From: CAZTAK01 sp964611585
GTDB lineage: Bacteria; Pseudomonadota; Alphaproteobacteria; SHVP01
DNA: 39,837 nt
Reading direction: 5' to 3'
Assembly (NCBI GenBank): GCA_964611585.1
Contig: CAZTAK010000019.1
Coordinates: forward strand, 1-39,837
The notes beneath the pieces are model-generated. The model ran no database searches. It saw only the letters and a list, made by a program, of their open reading frames with translations, and was not told where the DNA came from. The stretch's first letter is position 1. Each line of letters begins with the position of its first letter. The position numbers and the translations under genes were made by a program. Below, one piece after another: positions 16,219-24,655 of the stretch.

Positions 16219-16773
16219 ATGACCGAACCGCAAGACATCGACCGCCGCGCCCTGTTGCGCGGACGCTGGCGCAAGCGCCCCGAGCAATCTCCCGTCTACA
16301 GACGCCACAAGACCGTGCGCCCGCCAGGCGCCAACCGGACCGACGAATTTCTCGAACTCTGCAACGGCTGCGGCGCGTGCGTCTCGGCCTGCCCTTACAA
16401 GGCGATCTATCTCACCGCCGCCAAGACCACCGCCGGCGAAGCGAGCCCCGAGATGTTCCCCTCGGTCTCGGCGTGCCGGCTGTGCGAGGACACCCCGTGC
16501 ATCGCCGCCTGCGATACCGGCGCGCTGATGCCGCTCGAACGCCAGGACATTCGCCTCGCCCATTTAAGGGTGGTGGCGGAGAATTGCTGGGCCGCCAACG
16601 GCACCGATCCCGACTGCGACGCCTGCGCCCAGGCGTGCCCGGTGCGCGCGCGCGCCATCAGCGTTTCGTCCGGGCGGGCGCCGATCCTCTTCGAATCGGG
16701 TTGCACCGGCTGCGGGCTGTGTTACCACGCCTGCCTGTCGCCGGCGAAGGCGCTGCGCGTCGAGGCGTTCTAG
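16219..16773 (+). CDS. napF: NapF-like 4Fe-4S ferredoxin
   Basis: A 184-aa protein with four cysteine clusters: CNGCGACVSACP (C48-C58), CRLCEDTPCIAAC (C86-C98), CDACAQACP (C133-C140) and CTGCGLCYHAC (C162-C172). The N-terminal RRALLRGRW resembles NapF/NapG starts. NapF is a cytoplasmic iron-sulfur protein that helps mature or reduce periplasmic nitrate reductase NapA. No napA, napD, napB or napC is in the window, so the role here is open. Start ATG 16219 lacks a strong ribosome binding site but is the only family-consistent one. Confidence 0.85.
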   Translation: MTEPQDIDRRALLRGRWRKRPEQSPVYRRHKTVRPPGANRTDEFLELCNGCGACVSACPYKAIYLTAAKTTAGEASPEMFPSVSACRLCEDTPCIAACDTGALMPLERQDIRLAHLRVVAENCWAANGTDPDCDACAQACPVRARAISVSSGRAPILFESGCTGCGLCYHACLSPAKALRVEAF

Positions 16774-16813
16774 ACACAAACACAGAATGTAGTATTCATC
16801 TGCGTAACCATAC

Positions 16814-17356
16814 TCAATTGGAACTGGCTGCCTCATCGGCGCATTTCTTTCGGAGCGATAATAATCTTGGGCGGTCAGGGTTCGACCAACCTTTGAGATT
16901 TAGTGGGGGTTCGAGCGTCCGAATCAGATCGGACTCAATCTCCTCAACCACTTCATGTTCGTACACGGCCAACTGGAGATGGCTACGCATCCAAGAGGAC
17001 AGCCGTCGCTCGCTCTCCTCCGAAAACTTGAACTGGTATGTTTTCGATCCGGGACTTCGCTGAATGGCCTGTAAGCCAAATTGCTCCCTAATCAGCGCCC
17101 CAATGGTTCGTCGAAGTGTTGAAAAACCCGATCCCTTTTCTCCAAAATGGAGGTCAACAACTCTCGCCCGAAGGTCGGAGGCGCTTCCAACGTAAAGCAA
17201 ACCATCTGTTCCTGATGCCACGCCTGGAAGTTCTGTGTCGTCACTTGTGTACACGGCGTAAACCCCAGACCGATTTGTCGCGGGAACGGCGGACCACGGG
17301 CCGCGTAATTTGGCCCAGTGGTCTATTACTCGGTGGAGTATCTCATCGCCGGACAT
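16814..17356 (-). CDS. GIY-YIG nuclease domain-like protein, low GC
   Basis: A 180-aa protein; ATG 17356 follows AGAGG. GIY-YIG-type features: SGVYAVY (30-36) as the GIY strand, LLYVGSASDLRAR (53-65) as the YIG strand with the conserved Arg, a C-terminal EIESDLIRTLEPPLN (139-153) carrying the expected catalytic Glu (E141) and Asn (N153). The GIY to YIG distance is longer than usual. It lies 49 bp downstream of clpB on the same strand. Codon use and base composition are much lower in GC than both neighbours, suggesting recent acquisition. Specificity is unknown. Confidence 0.72.
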   Translation of the reverse strand: MSGDEILHRVIDHWAKLRGPWSAVPATNRSGVYAVYTSDDTELPGVASGTDGLLYVGSASDLRARVVDLHFGEKGSGFSTLRRTIGALIREQFGLQAIQRSPGSKTYQFKFSEESERRLSSWMRSHLQLAVYEHEVVEEIESDLIRTLEPPLNLKGWSNPDRPRLLSLRKKCADEAASSN

Positions 17357-17405
17357 CGCTACCTCTTTATCCGACTTTGTTGGATGCCGCTCCAAACTCG
17401 CGGTC

Positions 17406-20000
17406 TTACGCCGCCGCTTCGACCATTTGTCCGTCAATGACGAGGCCGCGCTCGTTCGCCGAGACCTGAACCGTGTCGCCCTCGCCGATGCGCCCTTCGA
17501 GCAGAATATTGGCGAGCGGATTCTGCAACTGGCGCTGGATGACGCGCTTCAGAGGCCTTGCCCCGTACACCGGATCGTAACCCGCGCCGGCGAGCCAGGA
17601 CCGCGCCGTTTCGTCGAGTTCGATCGAGACCTTGCGTTCGGCCAGCAGCGCGCGAAGGTGCCCGAGCTGAATCTCGACGATACCGGTCATGTGTTCGCGG
17701 CTGAGGCGGTGGAACAGCAGGATCTCGTCCAGCCGGTTAAGGAACTCGGGCCGGAACGCCTGATGGACGATCTCCATGACGGAATCGAAGACGGTGCCGG
17801 TCTCCTCGCCCTCGGGCTGGGCGGCGAGAAAATCCGACCCCAGGTTCGAGGTCAGCACAATTATCGTGTTGCGGAAATCGACCGTGCGGCCGTGACCGTC
17901 GGTGAGCCGCCCGTCGTCGAGCACCTGCAGCAGGACGTTGAACACATCGGCATGGGCCTTTTCGATTTCGTCGAACAGGATCACCTGAAAGGGCCGCCGC
18001 CGCACCGCTTCGGTCAGCGCACCGCCTTCGTCGTAACCGACATAGCCCGGCGGAGCACCGATGAGCCGTGCGACCGAATGCTTCTCCATGTATTCCGACA
18101 TGTCGACGCGCACCAGCGCCGCTTCGTCGTCGAACAGAAAGGCGGCGAGTGCCTTGGTCAGTTCGGTCTTGCCGACCCCGGTCGGACCTAGGAACAGGAA
18201 CGAACCGATCGGGCGGTGCGGGTCCTGCAATCCGGCGCGGGCACGGCGCACCGCGTTGGAAACCGCCGCCACCGCCTCTTCCTGGCCGATCACGCGGCGC
18301 GCCAGCGCGGTTTCCATGGTGAGCAGCTTGTCGCGTTCGCCGGCCAGCATTTTGTCGACGGGGATACCGGTCCAGCGCGAGACCACGCCGGCGATATCTT
18401 CATCGGTGACCGCCTCAGAGATCATGCGCGCGTCCTCGCCGCGGTCTCCTTCGGCGAGCTTCGCCTCTAGTTCGGGGACGATCCCGTAACGCAGTTCACC
18501 CGCGCGCGCGAGATTGCCCTCGCGCTGAACGACTTCGAGTTCGGCGCGGGCGGCGTCGAGCTGTTCCTGCGCCTTGTGGATACCGGCGAGAACATTCCTT
18601 TCCGCTTGCCATTTCGCGGTCAGGCTGGCCGATTCGGGTTCCAGTTCGGCGAGCTCGTGTTCCAGCGTTTCAAGTCGTTCCTTCGACGCCGCGTCGGATT
18701 CCTTTTTCAGCGCTTCGCGTTCGATCTTGAGTTGAATAATGCGCCGGTCGAGCTCGTCGAGTTTCTCGGGCTTGGAATCCGCCTCCATGCGAAGCCGGCT
18801 CGCAGCCTCGTCCACCAGGTCGATTGCCTTGTCGGGCAGAAACCGGTCGGATATGTAGCGATTCGACAAGGTGGCCGCGGCAACGATGGCCGAATCGGCA
18901 ATGCGCACCCCGTGGTGAAGTTCGTATTTTTCTTTCAGGCCGCGCAGGATCGAAATCGTGTCCTCGACGGACGGCTGGGACACGAATACCGACTGGAAAC
19001 GCCGCGCCAGCGCTGCGTCCTTTTCGACGTGCTTGCGGTATTCATCCAGCGTGGTGGCGCCGACGCAATGCAGTTCGCCGCGCGCAAGAGCGGGCTTTAG
19101 CAGGTTCGACGCGTCCATCGCCCCTTCGGCGGCGCCCGCACCCACCACCGTGTGCAATTCGTCGATGAACAGGATCACCTCGCCCTGCGAAGCGGAAATC
19201 TCGGACAGGACAGCCTTCAGTCTTTCTTCGAATTCGCCGCGGTACTTCGATCCCGCGATCAGCGCACCGAGATCGAGCGACATCAGGCGCCGGTCGCGCA
19301 AACTTTCAGGCACGTCGCCGTTGACGATGCGAAGCGCAAGCCCCTCGACGATGGCGGTCTTGCCGACGCCGGGTTCGCCGATCAGGACGGGATTGTTCTT
19401 GGTGCGACGCGAAAGCACCTGAATGGTCCGGCGGATTTCCTCGTCGCGCCCGATCACCGGGTCGAGTTTGCCCTCGCGCGCGGCCTGGGTGAGGTCGCGG
19501 GCGAATTTCCTGAGCGCCTCGAAGGTATCTTCGGCGCTGGCCGTGTCGGCGGTGCGGCCCTTGCGGATGTCGTTGATGGTGGAATTGAGCGCCTGGGGGG
19601 TGACGTTCGCTTGTCGGAGGGCGTCGGCAGCCGGCGTTCCGGTGGCCATGGCGAGCGCCAGCAACAGCCGCTCGGCGGTGACAAAACTGTCGCCCGCCTT
19701 TTCGGCGATCTGGTCCGCCGATTCGAATACCCGCGCGATTTCCGGAGCGAGATAGACCTGGCCCGCGCCCGACCCCTCGACCGTGGGAAGCTTGGCGAGC
19801 GCCGTTTCGGTTGCCTGCAAGGCGGTGCCGGCGTCGCCACCGGCGGCGGCAATCAGATTGCTGGCCAGCCCTTCGCGGTCGTCGAGCAGAACCTTGAGCA
19901 GGTGTTCCGGTGTAAAACGCTGATGGCCCGATCGAAGGGCCAAGGATTGCGCGACCTGGATAAAGCCCAGGCTGCGCTCGGTATAGTTCTCGAACTCCAT
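17406..20000 (-). CDS. clpB: ATP-dependent chaperone ClpB
   Basis: An 864-aa HSP100 disaggregase. ATG at 20000 (MEFENYTERS) is preferred to the GTG three bases earlier; AAGGGG lies upstream. Clp-N repeats are at about 1-150, AAA-1 has Walker A GEPGVGKT (208-215) and Walker B VILFIDELH, a coiled-coil M domain lies at about 400-530, and AAA-2 has GPTGVGKTEL and VILFDEIEKAH. It works with DnaK to solubilise aggregates. Length and order are standard. A heat-shock-like promoter lies upstream (20090-20117). Confidence 0.97.
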   Translation of the reverse strand: MEFENYTERSLGFIQVAQSLALRSGHQRFTPEHLLKVLLDDREGLASNLIAAAGGDAGTALQATETALAKLPTVEGSGAGQVYLAPEIARVFESADQIAEKAGDSFVTAERLLLALAMATGTPAADALRQANVTPQALNSTINDIRKGRTADTASAEDTFEALRKFARDLTQAAREGKLDPVIGRDEEIRRTIQVLSRRTKNNPVLIGEPGVGKTAIVEGLALRIVNGDVPESLRDRRLMSLDLGALIAGSKYRGEFEERLKAVLSEISASQGEVILFIDELHTVVGAGAAEGAMDASNLLKPALARGELHCVGATTLDEYRKHVEKDAALARRFQSVFVSQPSVEDTISILRGLKEKYELHHGVRIADSAIVAAATLSNRYISDRFLPDKAIDLVDEAASRLRMEADSKPEKLDELDRRIIQLKIEREALKKESDAASKERLETLEHELAELEPESASLTAKWQAERNVLAGIHKAQEQLDAARAELEVVQREGNLARAGELRYGIVPELEAKLAEGDRGEDARMISEAVTDEDIAGVVSRWTGIPVDKMLAGERDKLLTMETALARRVIGQEEAVAAVSNAVRRARAGLQDPHRPIGSFLFLGPTGVGKTELTKALAAFLFDDEAALVRVDMSEYMEKHSVARLIGAPPGYVGYDEGGALTEAVRRRPFQVILFDEIEKAHADVFNVLLQVLDDGRLTDGHGRTVDFRNTIIVLTSNLGSDFLAAQPEGEETGTVFDSVMEIVHQAFRPEFLNRLDEILLFHRLSREHMTGIVEIQLGHLRALLAERKVSIELDETARSWLAGAGYDPVYGARPLKRVIQRQLQNPLANILLEGRIGEGDTVQVSANERGLVIDGQMVEAAA

Positions 20001-20089
20001 CACGGACCCCTTGTCACGGCAGTCTCAGGACCCGGCCCCCGGAAACGGCGAGCCAGGCGGCACGCGGTCGAGCGCCCGCGCCCTTGTCG

Positions 20090-20117
20090 ATATGGTGTGG
20101 CGGCAAGGCCGCACAAG
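20090..20117 (-). promoter_or_regulatory. possible sigma-32 (RpoH) promoter of clpB
   Basis: On the minus strand CTTG (20117-20114) and CCATAT (20095-20090) are separated by 18 bp, close to the alphaproteobacterial RpoH pattern CTTG...CC(C/T)ATnT, about 90 bp ahead of the clpB start. The sequence match is moderate; the expectation that clpB is RpoH-controlled is what supports it. Confidence 0.35.
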
Positions 20118-20139
20118 CGCCGTTTCTGCCAAACAAACC

Positions 20140-20290
20140 CAATTTTGCCCCGTTTTTGGGGGTTTTGACACCGATACAAAGCCAAAACAAAGTCAATCCG
20201 AACCCAATACGAAGCCAATTTCGGGGGGTGCAAAGCCAATTCGAAGCCATTTCAAGGGGCTGCGAAGCCAATCCCCGGAGAGCGAAGCGG
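20140..20290. repeat. irregular AAGCCAAT-type repeats
   Basis: The words CAAAGCCAAA, CAAAGTCAAT, CGAAGCCAAT, CAAAGCCAAT, CGAAGCCATT and CGAAGCCAAT follow one another at irregular spacing, after a CCCCGTTTTTGGGGG block. Such low-complexity intergenic sequence yields spurious NKPNF/QTNPI-like peptides when translated. No gene is supported here. Confidence 0.65.
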
Positions 20291-20380
20291 GCCGCGCAGC
20301 GAGCATGTAGGACATTGTTCCTGCTTGTACAAGGGCCCCGCAACGATGGCGCGGGAATCTGTCTGGCGCGGATACTGGGG

Positions 20381-20625
20381 CGGTACGGGGATTCGGCGAG
20401 ACGCAGGGCGGGCCGGCGGCGGTATCGGGATTCGGCGAGGCGCAGAGCGGGCCAGCNNNNNNNNNNNNNNNNNNNNNNNNNNNNNNNNNNNNNNNNNNNN
20501 NNNNNNNNNNNNNNNNNNNNNNNNNNNNNNNNNNNNNNNNNNNNNNNNNNNNNNNNCGCAGGGCGGGCCGGCGGCGGTATCGGGATTCGGCGAGGCGCAG
20601 AGCGGGCCAGCGGCGGCCGGCAGGG
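20381..20625. repeat. ~39-bp tandem repeat interrupted by an assembly gap
   Basis: Units of about 39 bp of the form CGGTATCGGGATTCGGCGAG plus GCGCAGAGCGGGCCAGCGG occur at least twice before and once to twice after the N run. The copy number is unknown because the gap falls inside the array. It lies just past the 3' end of the DUF4167 gene. Confidence 0.8.
20457..20556. other. scaffold gap (100 N)
   Basis: The 55 bases before the gap (20402-20456) are identical to the 55 after it (20557-20611). This is what two contig ends sharing one k-mer look like, so the true gap may be zero, negative, or any number of 39-bp units. Confidence 0.95.
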
Positions 20626-20648
20626 TACCGGAGGTTGGGCCTTGTGCC

Positions 20649-21125
20649 CTAGTTGATGGTGTCGTCGGGGCCGGCGGTTTCGGAATCGGCGGTGGTCTCA
20701 GTCTCGTTCTGGGTTTCGGTCACAGCTTCAGCCTTCGACTGGGTCTGGGCCTGGGGCTGGGGCTGGGGCTCGACTTTGGCCGCCACCTTGACCTCGGCCT
20801 TGGCCGGGGTCGAGTCGGGCGCGGCGTCCTGGTCGCGGCCGTTACCGCGGCGCGGGCGCCGGCCGTCGCCGTTGCCGGCGTTTGCGTTCATCACCCGGTA
20901 GTAGTGTTCGGCGTGCTGGTAGTAGTTTTCCGCCGCGATCCTATCGCCTGAAGAGTTGGCGTCGCGCGCAAGTGCCATGTACTTGTCGTACACCTGCACC
21001 GCGGTACCGCGAAGTTTGATATAGGGCCCGCTGCTCTCGATCGAGCGGTTGGGGCCGTGATTGAATCCGCGCTTGCCTGACGAGCGCGGGGCGCGACCGC
21101 GCCGTGAACCGGTTCCTTGTCTCAT
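20649..21125 (-). CDS. DUF4167 domain protein
   Basis: A 158-aa protein starting MRQGTGSRRGR at ATG 21125, with a weak GAGA upstream. The N-terminal half (about 25-95: GPNRSIESSGPYIKLRGTA...YDKYMALARDA...AENYYQHAEHYYRVM) is the DUF4167 domain, typical of alphaproteobacteria and usually encoded after prfA-prmC as here. The C-terminal half is low complexity with PQPQPQAQTQ and Thr/Glu runs. Basic and possibly nucleic-acid binding, but function is unknown. The TAG stop is part of a CTAG tetranucleotide next to the 39-bp repeat array. Confidence 0.9.
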   Translation of the reverse strand: MRQGTGSRRGRAPRSSGKRGFNHGPNRSIESSGPYIKLRGTAVQVYDKYMALARDANSSGDRIAAENYYQHAEHYYRVMNANAGNGDGRRPRRGNGRDQDAAPDSTPAKAEVKVAAKVEPQPQPQAQTQSKAEAVTETQNETETTADSETAGPDDTIN

Positions 21126-21357
21126 AATCTCATTGTGTATTGCCGCACCTTGGGCCCTGTTCTCTCGGGCATGCCGATACACGCCCGCCCCCGAAACAGC
21201 AACCCCGGCCATACGGCCGCGTGCCCTTCAAAATTACGTTATCGGTGGACCTTCCGCCGGCCATCCAGGCCCAAGGGCCCTAGCCCTCCGTGGCGGGTTC
21301 CGCGGATGACCGTAGTCGCCAGACCCCTATTATCCAAGCCTTTTTTTCCGCTCGTCG

Positions 21358-22278
21358 CTAACATTGGGGTCCGGTGGCAATAATGCAACGCTCAATTCCC
21401 GCCAGATCGTGCTGTCCGTCAATTTCTTCGAACCCGGCACTTTTCAGCAATTCCACGACGGCGCGCGCTTGGCTCGCGCCCACTTCGACGAAAGCCGCCC
21501 CGCCGGGCGCCAGCAGACCCCACAAATGCGGTGCGATTCGCCGGTAGGCATCGAGTCCGTCGGCCCCGCCATCAAGGGCCAGGCGCGGATCGTGGCAAGC
21601 CACTTCGGGCTTGAGCTGCGCGATCTCGGCGCTGGCGATATAGGGCGGGTTAACCATAACCGCGTCGAAGCGATCCGAAAGGCCCTGGCTCCAGTCGGCG
21701 CAGACGAAGCGGGCGCGGTCGGCAAGACCGAGAGCGCGGGCATTGGCGCGCGCGGTCGCGAGCGCCGCCGCGGACTTGTCGGTGCCGAGCCCGGACGCAT
21801 CGGGAATCTCCGCCAGCAGCGCCAGCAGCAAGCAGCCCGACCCGGTGCCGAGATCGAGGATTCGGGGGCGCACCGCCCGGCCGCCAAGGTGAGCGAGTGC
21901 CGCCTCGACGAGACATTCGCTGTCGGGCCGGGGATCGAGGGTGGCGGGCGAAATCTCCAGGTCGAGCGACCAGAACCCGCGCCGGCCGAGGATGCGCGAT
22001 ACCGGCTCGCGCGCGGCGCGGCGCTCGACCATGTTCTTGTAGCGCCCGGATTGCCGGGCGGTGAGCCTGCGCCCGGGTTCGCCAAGAAGGGCACCGGCAT
22101 CGAGCCCGGTCGCCGCTTGCAACAACAGCTTGGCATCGCGCCCCGCACCCTCGACGCCGGCACGATCGAGCACCGCCGCCGCCGCGAACTGTGCCGAGGC
22201 GGTGGTTTCGCCGCCGGTTGCGCGCCGGACCGCAGACGCCGCCCCGGCAAAATCGGGTTTCGCGGCCGCGCCGCTCAT
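21358..22278 (-). CDS. prmC: release factor glutamine methyltransferase
   Basis: A 306-aa SAM methyltransferase: an N-terminal helical domain, LDLGTGSGC (141-149) for SAM and the catalytic NPPY (210-213), which contacts the substrate glutamine. It methylates the Gln of the GGQ motif in release factors, here most directly PrfA, whose gene precedes it with a 4-bp ATGA overlap. Expression is therefore coupled to its substrate. The N-terminus may be slightly long (Ala-rich first 20 residues). Confidence 0.94.
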   Translation of the reverse strand: MSGAAAKPDFAGAASAVRRATGGETTASAQFAAAAVLDRAGVEGAGRDAKLLLQAATGLDAGALLGEPGRRLTARQSGRYKNMVERRAAREPVSRILGRRGFWSLDLEISPATLDPRPDSECLVEAALAHLGGRAVRPRILDLGTGSGCLLLALLAEIPDASGLGTDKSAAALATARANARALGLADRARFVCADWSQGLSDRFDAVMVNPPYIASAEIAQLKPEVACHDPRLALDGGADGLDAYRRIAPHLWGLLAPGGAAFVEVGASQARAVVELLKSAGFEEIDGQHDLAGIERCIIATGPQC

Positions 22279-23360
22279 TTACCTTCGCCGACCTGGGCAA
22301 GGCGGTCGGCCTGATCGGCTTCGATCAGAGCGTCGATCAACTCGTCCAGCGCCTCGCCCACGAGAATGCGTTCGAGTTTGTGCGAGGTCAGATTAATGCG
22401 GTGATCGGTCACCCGGCTCTGGGGAAAGTTATACGTGCGCACGCGCTCGGACCGGTCGCCGGACCCGATCTGGCCGCGCCGGGTGGCGGCCCGTTCGGCG
22501 TCGCGTTGCTGGCGCTCGCGCTCGTAGAGGCGCGCCCGCAGCACCTTCATCGCCTTGGCGCGGTTCTTGTGCTGGGATTTCTCGTCCTGTTGCGAAACGA
22601 CGATTCCGGTCGGCAGGTGCGTCACGCGCACTGCCGAGTCGGTTGTGTTTACCGATTGCCCGCCCGGCCCGGAAGCCCGGAACACATCGACGCGCAGGTC
22701 CTTGTCGTCGATCTTGACGTCGACCTCCTCGGCTTCGGGCAGGACCGCGACGGTCGCGGCGGAAGTATGGATGCGCCCGCTCGATTCGGTGACCGGCACG
22801 CGCTGGACCCGGTGCACGCCCGATTCGAACTTGAGGCGCGCGAACACGCCGCGGCCGGAAATATCGGCCTGCGCTTCCTTGCAGCCGCCGATGCCGGTCT
22901 CGCGGAAATCCATGACTTCGAATTTCCAGCCGCGCAGATCGGCATAGCGCTGGTACATGCGGAACAGGTCGTTGGCAAAAAGGGCCGCCTCGCCGCCGCC
23001 GGTGCCGGCGCGAACCTCGAGGATCGCGTTGCGTTCGTCGGCCTCGTCCTTGGGCAGCAGCAGGACCCTGAGGGTGTGCTCGTGCGCGGGAAGGGCGGCC
23101 TTGAGTTCGGCGAACTCTTCGCGCGCAAGCTCGGTCATGTCGGCATCGGCGCCCGGGTCGGCGAGAATGTCCTCAAGACCCGCCATCGCTTCGGCGACCT
23201 TCTTCCACGCCGCGACCGCCTCGACCACCGGCGTAAGATCGGCGTACTCGCGCGAGAGCCGCACGAATTCGTTGGTGCCGGCAAGCGCCGGATCGGCCAT
23301 CGCCTTTTCGAGATCGGCGTGGTGGCCGAGAATCTTTTCGATCTGGGTTTCGGAAATCAT
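22275..23360 (-). CDS. prfA: peptide chain release factor 1
   Basis: A 361-aa RF1. The codon-reading PVT motif is at 189-191 and the peptidyl-hydrolysis GGQ at 233-235 (SGPGGQSVN). PVT marks RF1, reading UAA and UAG. Length is normal (about 355-362). It lies between hisS (36 bp upstream) and prmC (overlapping) in one operon. Its UAG specificity is relevant to the several TAG stops formed at repeat boundaries in this window. Confidence 0.97.
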   Translation of the reverse strand: MISETQIEKILGHHADLEKAMADPALAGTNEFVRLSREYADLTPVVEAVAAWKKVAEAMAGLEDILADPGADADMTELAREEFAELKAALPAHEHTLRVLLLPKDEADERNAILEVRAGTGGGEAALFANDLFRMYQRYADLRGWKFEVMDFRETGIGGCKEAQADISGRGVFARLKFESGVHRVQRVPVTESSGRIHTSAATVAVLPEAEEVDVKIDDKDLRVDVFRASGPGGQSVNTTDSAVRVTHLPTGIVVSQQDEKSQHKNRAKAMKVLRARLYERERQQRDAERAATRRGQIGSGDRSERVRTYNFPQSRVTDHRINLTSHKLERILVGEALDELIDALIEADQADRLAQVGEGK

Positions 23361-23396
23361 GGCATGTGCGCTCAGGCGCGGGTTCGGGACCCTTGG

Positions 23397-24638
23397 TTAC
23401 GCGGTCTCAATCAGGTGCGCCGCCAGCCCTTCGAGCGGGATTTCCGTCTGGTCGCCGGAATCGAGGTTGCGCACCGTGGCGGCACCGCGCGCGAGTTCGT
23501 CCGGACCCAGCAGGACGGCGGCGCGGGCGTCGGCACGGCTGGCGCGCTTGAGGCGCTTGGTCATGTTGCCGCGCAGGTCGAGCCGCACGATGAGCCCGGC
23601 GCGGCGAAGCTCTTCGGCGACGATCATGGCGCGCGCCATTTCCGCCGCGCTGACCGGTACGATGGCGACCGGACGCCGGGGCACGGGTCCCTCGTCGAGG
23701 ATCAGGGCGAGCCGTTCGATGCCACCGGCCCAGCCGGTGCCGGGCGTCGCCGGGCCGTCCATCGCCTCGATCAGGCCATCGTAGCGGCCGCCCGCGATAA
23801 CCGCCCCTTGCGCGCCGAGCTGGTCGGTGGTGAATTCGAAGGCGGTGTGGCAGTAGTAATCGAAGCCGCGCACGAGTCGCGGGTTGAGTTCATAGTCTAT
23901 GCCGAGATCGCGCAAACCGCCGCACACGGCATCGAAAAACGCCCGCGCCGCGTCGCCGAAGGAGTCCGCGAACACCGGCGCAGCCTTGACGATGGCGCGG
24001 TCGCCCTCGTCCTTGGAATCGAGAATCCGCAGTGGATTTCGTTCGAGCCGCACCTGGCTGTCGTGCGACAGCGAATCGGCATGGCTGCGCAAATATTCGA
24101 CCAGCACCGCACGGTAGCGCGCCCGGCTTTCGGCGTCGCCGAGGCTGTTGAGTTCGAGCACGGTTTTCGACCGCACGCCCAACACATCGAGGATATGGGC
24201 GGCGACGGCGATGACTTCAACGTCGGCCGCCGGTCCGGGCTCGCCCAGCAGTTCGACGCCGATCTGGTGGAACTGGCGGTAGCGCCCCTTTTGCGGACGC
24301 TCGCGCCGAAACATCGGGCCCTCGTAGTAATAGCGCAGCGGCAGGTGCTGGCTGAGGCCGCTCGAGATCAGCGCCCGCGCAACGCCCGCGGTGCCCTCGG
24401 GCCGCAAGGTGATGCTGGTCCCGCCTTTATCCTCGAAGGTGTACATCTCCTTGGTGACGACATCGGTGGTGTCGCCGAGCGTGCGCTGAAACACCTCGGT
24501 CATTTCGAAAACCGGCGTCGCCATTTCGGCATAACCGTAGCGCGCCGAGATTTCGCGCGCGGTCTCGGTGATATAGCGGTGGTGCGCCGCCTCGTCGGGC
24601 AGGATATCGCGCGTGCCGCGCACCGGCTGAAGAGCCAT
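23397..24638 (-). CDS. hisS: histidine--tRNA ligase
   Basis: A 413-aa class II synthetase. Motif 1 region begins after LQPVRGTRDILPDE; the GTAGVARA and GPMFRRERPQKGRYRQF blocks (motif 2), the HisA signature around LVRGFDYYCHTAFEF, and motif 3 (GGIERLALILD) are all present, with the GGRYDGLIE loop. The C-terminal anticodon-binding domain is at about 325-413. It is 17 bp after ispG and upstream of prfA in the same operon. Confidence 0.96.
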   Translation of the reverse strand: MALQPVRGTRDILPDEAAHHRYITETAREISARYGYAEMATPVFEMTEVFQRTLGDTTDVVTKEMYTFEDKGGTSITLRPEGTAGVARALISSGLSQHLPLRYYYEGPMFRRERPQKGRYRQFHQIGVELLGEPGPAADVEVIAVAAHILDVLGVRSKTVLELNSLGDAESRARYRAVLVEYLRSHADSLSHDSQVRLERNPLRILDSKDEGDRAIVKAAPVFADSFGDAARAFFDAVCGGLRDLGIDYELNPRLVRGFDYYCHTAFEFTTDQLGAQGAVIAGGRYDGLIEAMDGPATPGTGWAGGIERLALILDEGPVPRRPVAIVPVSAAEMARAMIVAEELRRAGLIVRLDLRGNMTKRLKRASRADARAAVLLGPDELARGAATVRNLDSGDQTEIPLEGLAAHLIETA

Positions 24639-24655
24639 AAGAGTCCGGCCTGCCG

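Noticed and set aside
20381..20625. CRISPR array at the 39-bp repeats
   Set aside because: Units are contiguous with no spacers and no cas gene is near.
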